DNA of 64,000 nucleotides from Sphaerisporangium corydalis (GTDB taxonomy: Bacteria; Actinomycetota; Actinomycetes; Streptosporangiales; Streptosporangiaceae). Where the stretch lies: assembly GCF_025506355.1 (NCBI RefSeq), contig NZ_JANZYP010000013.1, positions 62,001-126,000 on the forward strand, in the 5' to 3' direction. The position numbers and the translations under genes were made by a program. Positions 1 through 9,388 of the stretch are shown piece by piece (the stretch's first letter is position 1; each line of letters begins with the position of its first letter). Under the pieces are notes generated by a model that was given only the letters and a program-made list of their open reading frames with translations, was not told where the DNA came from and did no database searches.

Positions 1-18
1 CCGGGCAGGATTTCCTCA

Positions 19-41
19 GACGGGACGCGGGGGGTCCCGTC
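19..41. terminator. Hairpin before first gene
   Basis: The arms GACGGGAC (19-26) and GTCCCGTC (34-41) are perfectly complementary around a 7-nt G-rich loop. No T-tract follows. It probably ends transcription of a gene lying left of the window; it could also sit in the leader of the lipoprotein gene at 64. Confidence 0.4.
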
Positions 42-63
42 CGGCGGGATTCGGGGGAGCACG

Positions 64-714
64 ATGCGCGTCACCGGTGCGGTCCTTGCCTGCGCCCTGG
101 TCGCCGCGACGGCGGGGGCCTGCGGCCACGGCCTGTTCGGCGCGCCCGGCGGGAACGAGGAGCTGAGGCGGGCGAGCAAGGCGCTGGCCGATATGGACGA
201 CCCGTCCGTGGACTTCACCGACCGCGCCGAGGCGGCCTGGCAGTCGCCCTTCCACCCCGCGAACCGGCAGTGCGGCCGGCTCTTCGACCTCGCCGAGGGC
301 AAGGCCGGGGACCTGGCGTCCGCCACCCACGAGGCCACCTCCTTCCGCGGCGGCCGGCTGGGCGAGTCCACCGGGGTCGTCCTGGCCGCCTACGCCCCCT
401 CAGGGGCCCGCGAGGCCCTGCGCAGCGTCGCCGGCCTCATGCGCGACTGCGCGGTCGCCTCGGTGCGCACGGCGGGCGGCGGCGACCGGCTGGTCGGCTC
501 CGAGCTGCCGGTGGGCGCCATCGGCGACGGGGTCGAGGCGCGGCGGTTCAGGGGCCGGGTCGGCGGCTACCCCTACGAGATGCACCTGGTCGTGGTCCGC
601 TCGGGCGACATGCTGATCTCGCTGGTCCACACGGGCCTGGCCAGGCTCGACCCCGAGCGGACCGCGAAGCTGGCCGCCGTCGTCGCCGCCAGGGTCGGGC
701 GGGCAGCCGAGTAA
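64..714 (+). CDS. Putative secreted lipoprotein
   Basis: A 216-residue protein of unknown function. Residues 1-20 form a signal sequence (charged start, Ala/Val/Leu-rich core) ending in an AGAC motif whose Cys20 could be lipidated; this lipobox is weak because the -3 residue is Ala rather than Leu. The mature part is mixed alpha/beta and contains two further cysteines (in NRQCGRLF and MRDCAVAS) that could form a disulfide, a pattern seen in extracytoplasmic sensor-like lipoproteins of actinomycetes. The ATG at 64 has a GGGGGAG ribosome site about 6 nt upstream. It is followed 9 bp later by the cytidine-deaminase-like gene and Era, so it may be the first gene of that run. Confidence 0.6.
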   Translation: MRVTGAVLACALVAATAGACGHGLFGAPGGNEELRRASKALADMDDPSVDFTDRAEAAWQSPFHPANRQCGRLFDLAEGKAGDLASATHEATSFRGGRLGESTGVVLAAYAPSGAREALRSVAGLMRDCAVASVRTAGGGDRLVGSELPVGAIGDGVEARRFRGRVGGYPYEMHLVVVRSGDMLISLVHTGLARLDPERTAKLAAVVAARVGRAAE

Positions 715-723
715 TCTGGGCCG

Positions 724-1062
724 GTGACTGAGACGACCCTCGGCCCCGAGGACAGCAAGATCATCACTCTGGCCCGCGCCGTGCGCGCCCGCAACGGGAC
801 CGCCGAGGGCGCCGCCGTCCGTGACGAGACCGGCCGCACCTACACCGCGACCAACGTCGACCTGCCCTCGCTCAAACTGTCCGCCGTCCAGGTCGCGGTC
901 GCCATGGCCGTGTCCAGCGGTGCCGTCTCCCTGGAGGCCGCGGCCCTGGTCAGCGAGGAGGAGGAGCCCGCCGAGCAGGACATGGCGGTGGTCCAGGACC
1001 TCGGCAACGCGATCATCTTCATGGCCGGGACCGACGGCACCGTGAAGGGGCGGTACATCTGA
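724..1062 (+). CDS. Cytidine-deaminase-fold protein lacking zinc ligands
   Basis: A 112-residue protein placed immediately upstream of era, where actinomycetes usually carry a small cytidine-deaminase-like gene. The start is GTG at 724. Active cytidine deaminases have a His/Cys-Ala-Glu motif and a Pro-Cys-x2-Cys motif that bind zinc. Here the equivalent helix reads SAVQVAVAMAVSS and there is no cysteine anywhere in the protein. It therefore keeps the fold-like length and pattern but cannot be a canonical zinc deaminase. The acidic stretch SEEEEPAEQD near residue 79 is probably a loop. A structural or regulatory role next to Era is possible; none can be read from sequence. Confidence 0.65.
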   Translation: MTETTLGPEDSKIITLARAVRARNGTAEGAAVRDETGRTYTATNVDLPSLKLSAVQVAVAMAVSSGAVSLEAAALVSEEEEPAEQDMAVVQDLGNAIIFMAGTDGTVKGRYI

Positions 1063-1071
1063 TCGGCGACA

Positions 1072-1992
1072 ATGGGTGACGTGAGTTCCTCTGCCACTGA
1101 GTTCCGTTCCGGCTTCACCTGCTTCGTCGGCAGGCCCAACGTCGGCAAGTCGACGTTGATGAACGCGCTGGTCGGCGCCAAGGTGGCGATCACCTCGTCC
1201 AAGCCACAGACGACCCGCAGGGCCGTGCGGGGCATCGTCACCAGGCCCGACGCCCAGCTCGTCATCATCGACACCCCCGGCCTGCACCGGCCGCGCACCC
1301 TGCTCGGCGAGCGCCTCGACAGCCTGGTGCTCTCGACCCTGACCGAGGTCGACGTCATCGGCTTCTGCATGCCCGCCGACGAGCCGCTCGGCAAGGGCGA
1401 CCGCTTCATCGCCGAGAAGCTCGCGGCCGTCAAGAAGACGCCCGTCGTCGCCGTGCTCACCAAATGCGATCTCGCCACCCGCGAGCAGATCGCCGCCCGG
1501 CTGCTCGCCGTCTCCGGGCTCGCCGAATTCGCCGAGATCATCCCGGTGTCGGCGGAGACGGGGGAGCGGCTCGACGTCCTGCGCGACCAGCTCGTCGACC
1601 GGCTGCCGTTCTCCCCGCCGCTGTACCCCGGGGGCGAGCTGACCGACGAGCCCGAGCAGCAACTGGTCGCCGAGCTGATCCGCGAGGCCGCCCTGGAGGG
1701 CGTGCGCGACGAGCTGCCGCACTCCATCGCCGTGGTGGTCGAGGAGATGACCCCCCGGGAGGGCCGCGACGACCTCCTCGACGTGTACGCGCACATGTTC
1801 GTCGAGCGCCCCTCGCAGAAGGCCATCGTGATCGGGCCCAAGGGCGCCAGGCTCAAGGACGTCGGCAGCCGCGCGCGCAAGCAGATCGAGGCCCTGCTGG
1901 GCACCCACGTCTATCTCGACCTGCGCATCAAGGTCGCCAAGGACTGGCAGCGCGACCCGAAGCAGCTCCGCCGCCTCGGCTTCTACGACTGA
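1072..1992 (+). CDS. era: GTPase Era
   Basis: Era binds GTP and 16S rRNA and acts late in assembly of the small ribosomal subunit. The 306-residue protein shows the full G-domain set in order: G1 GRPNVGKS near residues 19-26, a TTRRAVRG switch region, G3 DTPG, G4 TKCD and G5 VSAETG. A C-terminal KH domain (GPKGARLKDVGSRARKQIE) follows. The length matches the family. The ATG at 1072 is used; an in-frame GTG at 1081 would remove three residues and cannot be excluded. The gene ends 11 bp from the convergent ureD. Confidence 0.96.
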   Translation: MGDVSSSATEFRSGFTCFVGRPNVGKSTLMNALVGAKVAITSSKPQTTRRAVRGIVTRPDAQLVIIDTPGLHRPRTLLGERLDSLVLSTLTEVDVIGFCMPADEPLGKGDRFIAEKLAAVKKTPVVAVLTKCDLATREQIAARLLAVSGLAEFAEIIPVSAETGERLDVLRDQLVDRLPFSPPLYPGGELTDEPEQQLVAELIREAALEGVRDELPHSIAVVVEEMTPREGRDDLLDVYAHMFVERPSQKAIVIGPKGARLKDVGSRARKQIEALLGTHVYLDLRIKVAKDWQRDPKQLRRLGFYD

Positions 1993-2003
1993 GCCACCCC
2001 CGG

Positions 2004-2780
2004 CTACGACCGCGTCGCCCGGGCCTCCCCCCAGGTCAGCCGCTCGCGCAGCGCCGCCGCGTCCGGGGCCAGGGCCGACACCAGCGTCCCCGGGCCCGCC
2101 AGCGGCAGCACCACGCACCCCTCCGCGAGAACGGGTTCGGTGAGACGGCCGGAGGTGGGCGGCTTGTCCGTACGGCCGGCGGCGGGGGCGTCCGCGAACG
2201 GCGGGCCGGGAGGCTCCGGGCGGACGACCAGGACGCTGCCGACGCAGCGCGCGTCCCCGTACACCGCGGGGCTGCCGTCCACGGCGGGGTCGCCCACGAC
2301 GAACTCCTGCCGCAGCAGGGGCACGCCCCCGATCGTCGCGTCGAAGCGCGAGTGGCAGGTGCCCGGCCGCTCGCCGTACCGGCCGAAGACGATCTCCTCA
2401 CGCCAGGTCACCGAGGCGCCCTCCTCCAGCGCCAGCCGCACGATCATGCGGTGGGCGCAGCCGGCGGCCAGGACGGTCGGCTCGGGCGCGTACCGCAGCG
2501 TGGCACCCGCACCCACCCGCGCCTCCACGACGGTGACCGACTCGCCGGGTCCCGGCAGCACGAGCGTGCTCGCGACCGAGGCGATCTCCAGGCACGTCCC
2601 CGGCGCCACGTCGATCCGCAGCTCCAGGTGGTCGCCGCCGAGCGGGCCCGCCGCGGTCGACACCAGGTGGACGGTGACCGGACCGGTCTGGCGCATGGTG
2701 AGCGGCGGGTCGGACCGCAGCGTGCCCAGCACGGTGCGGCCGCCCGCCGACTCGGTCGCGATCGCCGCCCGCGCGTCCAC
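2004..2780 (-). CDS. ureD: Urease accessory protein UreD
   Basis: UreD (UreH) forms the UreDFG complex that delivers nickel to apo-urease. The 258-residue protein has the family's typical features: an early RQTGPVTVHLVSTAAGPLGGDHLEL segment, a beta-rich body and a WREEIVFGRYGE motif. It is the last gene of ureABCFGD and begins at GTG 2780, three bases after the ureG stop, so translational coupling is likely. It converges with era. Positions about 178-213 form a Pro/Gly-rich stretch that probably lies in a loop. Confidence 0.93.
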   Translation of the reverse strand: MDARAAIATESAGGRTVLGTLRSDPPLTMRQTGPVTVHLVSTAAGPLGGDHLELRIDVAPGTCLEIASVASTLVLPGPGESVTVVEARVGAGATLRYAPEPTVLAAGCAHRMIVRLALEEGASVTWREEIVFGRYGERPGTCHSRFDATIGGVPLLRQEFVVGDPAVDGSPAVYGDARCVGSVLVVRPEPPGPPFADAPAAGRTDKPPTSGRLTEPVLAEGCVVLPLAGPGTLVSALAPDAAALRERLTWGEARATRS

Positions 2781-2783
2781 CGA

Positions 2784-3482
2784 TCAGGCGTTGGTGGTCG
2801 GGACGGCCGGGCCGTGCGGGTGCTCGCGGGCGTGCGCCCAGGACTCGACCACCCCGTGCACCCACTCCGCCACCGAGTACACCTCAGGGACCTCCCTGAT
2901 CGAGGTGAACAGGACCGGCCTGCCTTCCCGCACGGCCGCCGCGTCCCTGGACATCACGGTCAGGTCCGCGCCGACGTGCTTGGCGAGGTCGGTCTTGTTG
3001 ATCACCAGCAGGTCGGCGGTGGTGACGCCAGGGCCGCCCTTGCGGGGCACCTTGTCGCCGCCGGACACGTCCAGCACGAAGATCTGGTGGTCGGCGAGCC
3101 CTCTGCTGAAGGTCGCGGTCAGGTTGTCCCCGCCGCTCTCCACGATCACCAGGTCCAGCGGGCCGAAACGCTCCTCCAGGCTCTCGACCGCGTCGAGGTT
3201 GGCCGCGATGTCGTCGCGGATGGCGGTGTGCGGGCAGCAGCCGGTCTGCACCGCGATGATGCGCTCGGGGTCGAGCACCCCGGCCCTGCGCAGGAAGTCG
3301 GCGTCCTCGGTGGTGTAGATGTCGTTGGTGACCACGCCCAGCCGGAGCACCGGCCCGAGCGTGCGGCACAGCGCGGCGACGAGCGCGGTCTTGCCGCTTC
3401 CGACCGGGCCGCCGACGCCGAGGCGCAGCGCCCTTCCGTGCGGATCGGGAGAGTCGTGACGGTCGTCGTGGTTAGCTGACAA
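2784..3482 (-). CDS. ureG: Urease accessory GTPase UreG
   Basis: UreG is the GTP-dependent nickel chaperone for urease. It has a P-loop GGPVGSGKT, the switch segment [10 protein letters not shown], the nickel-binding Cys-Pro-His motif in [12 protein letters not shown], the IVESGGDNL motif and the NKTD guanine-specificity motif. No ATG or GTG lies close to the conserved start. The best start is TTG at 3482, inside the end of ureF (11-bp overlap), giving 232 residues with a short hydrophilic His/Asp-rich N-terminus (residues 3-14). A longer reading frame continues upstream only because it runs through the ureF repeat region. Confidence 0.93.
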   Translation of the reverse strand: MSANHDDRHDSPDPHGRALRLGVGGPVGSGKTALVAALCRTLGPVLRLGVVTNDIYTTEDADFLRRAGVLDPERIIAVQTGCCPHTAIRDDIAANLDAVESLEERFGPLDLVIVESGGDNLTATFSRGLADHQIFVLDVSGGDKVPRKGGPGVTTADLLVINKTDLAKHVGADLTVMSRDAAAVREGRPVLFTSIREVPEVYSVAEWVHGVVESWAHAREHPHGPAVPTTNA

Positions 3483-4293
3483 AGAGCCGTACCTCCGTGC
3501 GTAAGTGCTGTTCGGCCAGCAGGTCGAGTGCGGGAGCGGCGTGCGCGGGAAGGTCCTCCCACGCGGTGCGGGCGCATGCCGTGCGCGCCACGCTTTCGAG
3601 ATCGGGAACGAGGCCGGCGAGCACGCGGTGCACGACGACGGGGTCGAGCCCGAGAAGCCGGACCGCCGCTGTGGCGGGCCCGGTGATCGAGGTGTACGCG
3701 GTGGCGAGCGCCGCGTCATGGGGGGAGCATCCGGCGGCGGCCGACACCGCGCCGAGGGCGATCGGATGGTGGACGCCCTGCGGCACGGCCCGCGCCGGGG
3801 CGTCCAGGGCGGGGGAGGGCCAGATCCTCCGGGCGCTGCGCAGCAGGAGCCGGCCCTGGGTGCGGCTCGCGCCCCGCTGCGCGGGCGAGGCCGCACGGGC
3901 GTCCGCCTCCGCGTCCAGCCCGCGCCACTCACCCTCGGCCCCCCCACCCGAGCGGTCCGGTTCCCCCGAACGGCCCGGTTCGTACGAGCGGTCCGGTTCG
4001 TACGAGCGGCCCGGTTCGTACGAGCGGCCCGGTTCGTCCGAGCGGCCCGGTTCGTACGAGCGGCCCGGTTCGTCCACGGCGGACGCGTCGTCCCGGGCGG
4101 CCAGGGCGCAGGCGGCGGCGGACAGGGCGGCGGCGACCAGGCCGGCCGTGGCGAGCCGGCCGCGCAGGAACCGTGCCAGGTCCCCGGGGCCGGTGATCGC
4201 CCCGACGCGGACCGCCTCCTCCGCGCCTCCGGAGTGGCCGTGGCCACCGGCGGGGAGGCGGGAGTCGGCGAGGAGCAGCAGCGCCGCGTTCAT
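3472..4293 (-). CDS. ureF: Urease accessory protein UreF with a hexapeptide-repeat insert
   Basis: UreF is the GTPase-activating partner of UreG in nickel delivery. The N-terminus [21 protein letters not shown] and the C-terminal helices ([18 protein letters not shown] and onward) are typical. The protein is 273 residues, longer than the usual 220-230. The excess is an Arg/Gly/Glu-rich stretch at about residues 74-135 that starts with seven hexapeptides of the form EP(G/D)RS plus Tyr, Asp or Gly. The ATG at 4293 is two bases from the ureC stop. A longer frame upstream lies inside ureC and is rejected. Confidence 0.9.
   Translation of the reverse strand: MNAALLLLADSRLPAGGHGHSGGAEEAVRVGAITGPGDLARFLRGRLATAGLVAAALSAAACALAARDDASAVDEPGRSYEPGRSDEPGRSYEPGRSYEPDRSYEPGRSGEPDRSGGGAEGEWRGLDAEADARAASPAQRGASRTQGRLLLRSARRIWPSPALDAPARAVPQGVHHPIALGAVSAAAGCSPHDAALATAYTSITGPATAAVRLLGLDPVVVHRVLAGLVPDLESVARTACARTAWEDLPAHAAPALDLLAEQHLRTEVRLFVS
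3949..4074 (-). repeat. 18-bp coding tandem repeat in ureF
   Basis: About seven near-identical 18-bp units encode the hexapeptide series [42 protein letters not shown]. The unit length is a multiple of three, so copy-number change keeps the frame. The other frames stay open as well, which is why long spurious reading frames cross this region. Confidence 0.9.
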
Positions 4294-4294
4294 G

Positions 4295-6019
4295 TCAGAA
4301 CAGGAAGTAGCGCTGGGCCATGGGGAGCACCTCGGCCGGGGCCGGTTCGATCGCCTCACCCTCCACCCGGACCGCGAACGTGTCCGGATCCACCTCGATG
4401 GCCGGCAGGGCGTCGTTCAGCGGCATGGACGACTTCCCCCGCCGCCGCACGTCGGCGACCGGGACCAGCCGGCGCTGGACCCGCAGCCGGTCGGCCAGGC
4501 CGTCCTCGATGGCGAGCGGCGCGACGAAGTGCAGCGACGTGGCGGCGGCGGTCACCGGGGCGGCGCCGAACATCGGCCGGGGCATCACCGGCTGCGGCGT
4601 CGGGATGGAGGCGTTGGCGTCGCCCATCTGCGCGTAGGCGATGACGCCGCCCTTGACCACCAGGTGCGGCTTCACCCCGAAGAACGCCGGTTCCCACAGG
4701 ACCAGGTCGGCCAGCTTGCCGGTCTCCACCGACCCGACGTGGTCGTCCAGCCCGTGCGCGATCGCCGGACAGATCGTATATTTCGCGACATAGCGGCGGG
4801 CGCGAAGGTTGTCCGCCGGCCCGTCGCCCGGCAGCGCCCCCCTGCGCCTCTTCATCACGTGCGCGGTCTGCCAGGTCCTGATGATCGTCTCGCCGACCCG
4901 GCCCATCGCCTGGGAGTCGGAGCCGATCATCGAGATCGCGCCCATGTCGTGCAGCACGTCCTCGGCGGCCATCGTCGTCGGCCGGATGCGCGACTCGGCG
5001 AACGCCAGGTCCTCGGGCACCGCCGGGTTGAGGTGGTGGCACACCATGAGCATGTCGAGGTGCTCGTCGAGCGTGTTCACCGTGTGCGGGCGCGTCGGGT
5101 TCGTCGAGGACGGCAGCACGTTGGCGTACCCGGCCACGCGGATGATGTCGGGGGCGTGCCCGCCCCCCGCCCCCTCGGTGTGGTAAGCGTGGATCATCCG
5201 GTCGCCGATGGCCTGGAGCGTCGACTCGACGAACCCGGCCTCGTTGAGGGTGTCGGTGTGGATGGCGACCTGCACGCCCGTGGCGTCCGCGACGCGCAGG
5301 CAGGCGTCGATGGCGGCCGGCGTGGTGCCCCAGTCCTCGTGCAGCTTGAAGCCCGAGGCGCCGGCCCTGAGCTGCTCGGTCAGCGCGTCGGCGCTGACGG
5401 TGTTGCCCTTGCCGAGGAGCGCGACGTTGACCGGCATCCCGTCCATCGACTCCAGCATGCGCGCCAGGTACCACGTGCCGGTGACCGTGGTCGCCTTGGT
5501 GCCCTCCGCGGGGCCGGTGCCGCCGCCGACGACCGTGGTCACGCCCGCGCCGATCGCCTCGTCCACGATCTGCGGGCAGATCAGGTGGACGTGCGAGTCG
5601 ACCGCCCCCGCCGTGAGGATCTTGCCGTTGCCGGCCAGGATCTCGGTGGAGGGGCCGATCACCAGCTCGGGGTGGACGCCGTCCATCGTGTCGGGGTTGC
5701 CGGCCTTGCCGATGGCGGTGATCCGCCCGTCCCTGACGCCGATGTCGGCCTTGACCACGCCCCAGTGGTCCAGGATCACCGCGCCGGTGATCACCAGGTC
5801 GGGCGCGCCCTCGGCGCGGGTCGTCCTGGCCTGCCCCATGGACTCGCGGATCACCTTGCCGCCGCCGAAGACGACCTCGTCGCCCGCGCCCTGCGGACCC
5901 TGGCTGCGGTCCTCGGTCACCTCGATGAACAGGTCGGTGTCGGCGAGCCGGATCCGGTCCCCGGTCGTCGGGCCGTAGAGCATGGCGTACCGGGAACGGC
6001 CGATCGTCGGCTCAGTCAT
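4295..6019 (-). CDS. ureC: Urease alpha subunit
   Basis: This is the catalytic subunit, hydrolysing urea to ammonia and carbamate at a dinickel site in the cytoplasm. From the ATG at 6019 it is 574 residues, the normal length. The metal ligands are visible: His143 and His145 in DSHVHL, the carbamylated lysine Lys225 in GFKLHEDWG, and the catalytic-flap histidine motif MVCHHL. The start MTEPTIGRS matches the family and overlaps the end of ureB by 8 bp; an ATG 21 bp further upstream is less likely. Confidence 0.97.
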   Translation of the reverse strand: MTEPTIGRSRYAMLYGPTTGDRIRLADTDLFIEVTEDRSQGPQGAGDEVVFGGGKVIRESMGQARTTRAEGAPDLVITGAVILDHWGVVKADIGVRDGRITAIGKAGNPDTMDGVHPELVIGPSTEILAGNGKILTAGAVDSHVHLICPQIVDEAIGAGVTTVVGGGTGPAEGTKATTVTGTWYLARMLESMDGMPVNVALLGKGNTVSADALTEQLRAGASGFKLHEDWGTTPAAIDACLRVADATGVQVAIHTDTLNEAGFVESTLQAIGDRMIHAYHTEGAGGGHAPDIIRVAGYANVLPSSTNPTRPHTVNTLDEHLDMLMVCHHLNPAVPEDLAFAESRIRPTTMAAEDVLHDMGAISMIGSDSQAMGRVGETIIRTWQTAHVMKRRRGALPGDGPADNLRARRYVAKYTICPAIAHGLDDHVGSVETGKLADLVLWEPAFFGVKPHLVVKGGVIAYAQMGDANASIPTPQPVMPRPMFGAAPVTAAATSLHFVAPLAIEDGLADRLRVQRRLVPVADVRRRGKSSMPLNDALPAIEVDPDTFAVRVEGEAIEPAPAEVLPMAQRYFLF

Positions 6020-6401
6020 GCGAACCCCCGTCAGGTGCACGTGTGTCGAGCGGCCCGGCCCACTCCGGGCGTAGCCCGGGGACGACGCGGAGGCCGGCGA
6101 TCGGGACCAGGCTCACGTCCCGCTCGATGCCCGGCTCGAACCGGACGGCCGTGCCGGCGGGCACGTCGAGCCGCCTGCCCCACGCGGCGTCCCGGTCGAA
6201 CGTCAGACCGGGGTTGGCGGCGGCGAAGTGGTAGTGCGACCCCACCTGGATCGGCCGGTCGGCGGTGTTGACCACGCGCAGCGTGACCCGCTCCCGGCCC
6301 GGGTTCAGCGGGATCGGCGCCCCGCCGTGGACGATCTCTCCCGGCGTCATCGCGCCGGGCCCGTCGTGCGCCGCGCCGGGCTCGCCGGGGGCCGCCGTCA
6401 T
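6012..6401 (-). CDS. ureB: Urease beta subunit
   Basis: This is the small structural beta subunit of urease. The core from about residue 18 ([42 protein letters not shown]) is the conserved signature. The 129-residue length includes a Gly/Ala/Pro N-terminal extension of about 17 residues; translation could instead begin at the internal ATG (Met18). It overlaps ureA by 4 bp and ureC by 8 bp, which supports a single polycistronic message. Confidence 0.95.
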   Translation of the reverse strand: MTAAPGEPGAAHDGPGAMTPGEIVHGGAPIPLNPGRERVTLRVVNTADRPIQVGSHYHFAAANPGLTFDRDAAWGRRLDVPAGTAVRFEPGIERDVSLVPIAGLRVVPGLRPEWAGPLDTRAPDGGSHD

Positions 6402-6700
6402 TGGATCGGCCGGTGGACGGTGACCAGCTTGGTGCCGTCAGGGAACGTCGCCTCGATCTGCACCGACTCCAGCATCTCGGGGATCCCCTCCATCACGTCC
6501 TCGCGGCGGAGCACCTTGCGTCCCGCCTCCATGAGGTCGGCCACGGTCCGCCCGTCCCTGGCCCCTTCCAGGAGGAAGGAGGCGATGATCGCGGTGGCCT
6601 CCGGGTGGTTGAGACGCAGCCCCCTGGCCTGGCGGTCCCTGGCGACGCCCGCCGCGACGTGAATGAGCAGGCGTTCCTGTTCGTGTGGGGTGAGCCGCAT
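6398..6700 (-). CDS. ureA: Urease gamma subunit
   Basis: The 100-residue gamma subunit starts with the conserved [20 protein letters not shown] and contains [21 protein letters not shown], both diagnostic. It is the first gene of ureABCFGD. The ATG at 6700 is preceded by AAGGTCC on the minus strand. The gap to the divergent urtA (6701-7025) holds the probable regulatory region for both operons. Confidence 0.96.
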   Translation of the reverse strand: MRLTPHEQERLLIHVAAGVARDRQARGLRLNHPEATAIIASFLLEGARDGRTVADLMEAGRKVLRREDVMEGIPEMLESVQIEATFPDGTKLVTVHRPIQ

Positions 6701-6924
6701 GGCCGGACCTTAGGCAACGGTGGTTTCCGTGACGTGACGGCGGCATTTCCACTGTGTGTCGGCCGTTCACGGCCCCGCGTATTCCGCCTTCCGGCCCGGC
6801 GCGCCGAATCTCCGGCCCGGCGCGGCGGCCGTCCCCGGCCTTCCCGAATTCACCGGATCTGTCCCTTGAACACCTTATACGGTCAGGCCATGAAGGCCGA
6901 TCGTGTTGTTGCGGTGATGAGCCG

Positions 6925-6962
6925 GTAAACGGCAATTAACAATTCCGACGTCAACGGGAAAC
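6925..6962. promoter_or_regulatory. Candidate GlnR box between ureA and urtA
   Basis: Four five-base half-sites with 6-nt spacers can be laid on this stretch: GTAAA (6925), TTAAC (6936), GACGT (6947) and GAAAC (6958). The first and last fit the actinobacterial GlnR consensus (gTnAc-n6-GaAAc repeated) well, the second partly, the third poorly. Nitrogen control of urea uptake and urease by GlnR is established in actinomycetes, so the position is sensible. The rest of the 325-bp gap shows no gene. Confidence 0.4.
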
Positions 6963-7025
6963 CTCGCTCGATCACCTTGGCGGCAGATGGGTCGGTGCGG
7001 GGGCCGTATCGGCAAGGAGGAGTAA

Positions 7026-8258
7026 TTGCGGAATTCAGCTTGGCGTATCGGGGCCGTGGTCGCGGTCCTGGCAACCGGGCTCGCCGCCTGTGGTGGGCAG
7101 TCCTCGACGACCGGCGGCGGAACGGCCGCGGCAGGAGGGGACGCCTCCAGCATCAAGGTCGGCATCCTGCATTCCCTGAGCGGCACCATGGCGATCAGCG
7201 AGGTCACCGTGCGTGACTCCGAGCTGCTCGCCATCGAGGAGATCAACGCGGCCGGCGGCGTGCTGGGCAAGAAACTCGTCCCCGTGGTCGAGGACGGCGC
7301 GTCGGACTGGCCGACCTTCGCCGAGAAGGCCACCAAGCTCATCGCGCAGGACAAGGTCGCCACCGTGTTCGGCGGCTGGACCTCCGCGAGCCGCAAGGCG
7401 ATGCTCCCCGTGTTCGAGAAGCGCAAGGCGCTGCTGTGGTACCCGGTGCAGTACGAGGGCCTGGAGAGCTCCCCGTACATCTTCTACACCGGCGCCACGA
7501 CGAACCAGCAGATCGTCCCCGGGCTCGACTATCTCAAGGAAAAGGGAAAGAAGAGAATCTTCCTGGTCGGCAGCGACTACGTCTTTCCGCGGACCGCCAA
7601 CAAAATCATCAAGGCGTACGCGGCGGCGAACGGAATGCAGGTCCTCGGCGAGGAATACACGCCGCTGGGGCACACCGAATACAGCACCCTCGTCAACAAG
7701 GTCGTCCAGGCCAAACCCGACGCGGTGTTCAACACGCTGAACGGCGACAGCAACGTGGCCTTCTTCAAGCAACTGAAGAGCGCCGGCGTCACCGCCGAGC
7801 AGATGCCCGTCATGTCGGTGAGCGTCGCCGAGGAAGAGGTCAAGGGCATCGGCGTCGACAACATCGCCGGCCACCTCGTGGCGTGGAACTACTACCAGAC
7901 CACCGACAACCCGGCCAACAAGAAGTTCGTCGAGGCGTTCAAGGCCAAGTACGGGCCCGACCGGGTCACCTCCGACCCCATGGAGGCCGGCTACAACGCC
8001 GTCTACCTGTGGGCCGAGGCCGTGAAGAAGGCCGGCAGCACCGAGGTCGAGGCCGTGAAGAAGGCCGCGGGCGGCATCACGCTCGACCGCCCCGAGGGCT
8101 CGGTGACCATCGACGGCGAGAACCAGCACATCTACAAGACCGCCAGGATCGGCGTGATCGAGACGGACGGCCAGATCAAGGAGGTCTGGAACTCCGGCAA
8201 ACCGATCAAGCCCGACCCCTACCTCAAGACCTACCCCTGGGCCGGCGGCCTCGCCTGA
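7026..8258 (+). CDS. urtA: Urea ABC transporter substrate-binding lipoprotein
   Basis: A 410-residue periplasmic-binding-fold protein of the branched-chain amino acid/urea family. The N-terminus is a lipoprotein signal with lipobox LAAC (Cys22) followed by a Ser/Thr/Gly linker. The mature domain opens with [36 protein letters not shown], typical of UrtA. The start is TTG at 7026, chosen because AAGGAGG lies 5-6 nt upstream. It heads urtABCDE, and divergence from the urease operon strongly supports urea as ligand. Confidence 0.93.
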   Translation: MRNSAWRIGAVVAVLATGLAACGGQSSTTGGGTAAAGGDASSIKVGILHSLSGTMAISEVTVRDSELLAIEEINAAGGVLGKKLVPVVEDGASDWPTFAEKATKLIAQDKVATVFGGWTSASRKAMLPVFEKRKALLWYPVQYEGLESSPYIFYTGATTNQQIVPGLDYLKEKGKKRIFLVGSDYVFPRTANKIIKAYAAANGMQVLGEEYTPLGHTEYSTLVNKVVQAKPDAVFNTLNGDSNVAFFKQLKSAGVTAEQMPVMSVSVAEEEVKGIGVDNIAGHLVAWNYYQTTDNPANKKFVEAFKAKYGPDRVTSDPMEAGYNAVYLWAEAVKKAGSTEVEAVKKAAGGITLDRPEGSVTIDGENQHIYKTARIGVIETDGQIKEVWNSGKPIKPDPYLKTYPWAGGLA

Positions 8259-8278
8259 CGGCGGGACGCCACCACGAC

Positions 8279-8313
8279 GTGGCCGGGTAGAGGGGGAGTC
8301 TCCACCCGGCCAC
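8279..8313 (+). terminator. Hairpin between urtA and urtB
   Basis: The arms GTGGCCGGGT (8279-8288) and ACCCGGCCAC (8304-8313) form a perfect 10-bp stem with a 15-nt loop, 20 bp after the urtA stop. There is no T-tract. It may act as an attenuator or mRNA-stabilising element so that the binding protein is made in excess over the permeases. The remaining 208 bp to urtB show no supported gene. Confidence 0.55.
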
Positions 8314-8521
8314 CCACGACGGTCCGGAACGTGGGCGGCGACCCGACCGCGGACATCACCGCGGCGCGGCGACGCGGCGCCGCCCGCGTTCCGGAACCGT
8401 ACGGGACCAGGCACCAGGCACCAGGCAGGCACGAGCCGGAGGAGATCGCCATCAGCGACAGCGAGACGGCCGCTCGGCGGCCGGCGGAGACGGCGGGGAA
8501 CGCGCGGGAGGCGAGGCGGCG

Positions 8522-9388
8522 GTGGAGGCCATAGTCAACCAGCTCCCCATCGGCCTCTCGATCGGGGCGGTACTGCTGCTCATCGCGCTCGGCCTGACGT
8601 TCACGTTCGGCCAGATGGGCGTGATCAACATGGCGCACGGCGAGTTCATCATGGCCGGCGCCTACACCGCGTACCTGCTCCAGGGCTGGGCCGGGCGCCA
8701 GGCGGTGCTGGTGGCGCTGCCGGTCGCGTTCGCCGTGGCCGGGCTCATGGGCCTGATCCTGGAGCGGACCGCGATCCGGCACTTCTACGGCCGCCCCCTC
8801 GACACCCTGCTGCTCACCTGGGGCGTCAGCCTGGTGCTGCAGCAGCTCGCCAGGGACCTGTTCGGCGCGCCCAACGTGCAGGTGCAGGCGCCCGCCTGGC
8901 TGCAGGGCGGCCTCGGCATCCTGCCCTACAACCGGCTGTTCATCTTCGCGCTGGCCGTCGGCAGCGTCGTGGCGATCTGGGGGTACATGAACCGCACGTC
9001 CCACGGCCGCCGCATGCAGGCGGTCATGCAGAACCGCCAGCTCGCCGCCGTCATGGGCATCAACACCGGACGGGTGGACCAGCGCACGTTCTTCATCGGC
9101 TCCGGCCTCGCCGGGATCGCCGGGGTCGCGCTCACGCTGATCGGCCCGGTGGGACCGGCACTCGGCACCTACTACATCGTGGACGCGTTCCTCGTCGTGG
9201 TCGCGGGCGGCCTCGGGCAGCTCCGCGGCGCGGTCATCGCGGCCGTCGCGCTCGGCCTGCTCAACTCCTACGCGGAGTTCTGGACCAACGCGAGCCTCGC
9301 CAAGGTGATCGTCTTCGTGGCCATCATCGCGTTCCTCCAGGTACGGCCGCAGGGCATGTTCGTCCTTCGGTCCCGGGCGCTCACATGA
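8522..9388 (+). CDS. urtB: Urea ABC transporter permease UrtB
   Basis: A 288-residue inner-membrane permease of the LivH family with about eight hydrophobic helices and the characteristic TFGQMGVINMAHGEFIMAGAYTAY segment. The start is GTG at 8522. It overlaps urtC by 4 bp (ATGA). With UrtC it forms the membrane channel of the urea importer. Confidence 0.92.
   Translation: MEAIVNQLPIGLSIGAVLLLIALGLTFTFGQMGVINMAHGEFIMAGAYTAYLLQGWAGRQAVLVALPVAFAVAGLMGLILERTAIRHFYGRPLDTLLLTWGVSLVLQQLARDLFGAPNVQVQAPAWLQGGLGILPYNRLFIFALAVGSVVAIWGYMNRTSHGRRMQAVMQNRQLAAVMGINTGRVDQRTFFIGSGLAGIAGVALTLIGPVGPALGTYYIVDAFLVVVAGGLGQLRGAVIAAVALGLLNSYAEFWTNASLAKVIVFVAIIAFLQVRPQGMFVLRSRALT

Noticed and set aside
1464-3479. 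A 671-codon open frame on the plus strand across era and the ureD/ureG region
   Set aside because: It is an Arg/Pro-rich shadow of era and of the minus-strand ureD/ureG genes, produced by high third-position G+C, with no domain similarity.
3497-6271. A 924-codon plus-strand frame through the urease genes
   Set aside because: Antisense to ureF, ureC and ureB, with Arg/His/Gly composition and no recognisable domains; the urease genes on the minus strand are certain.
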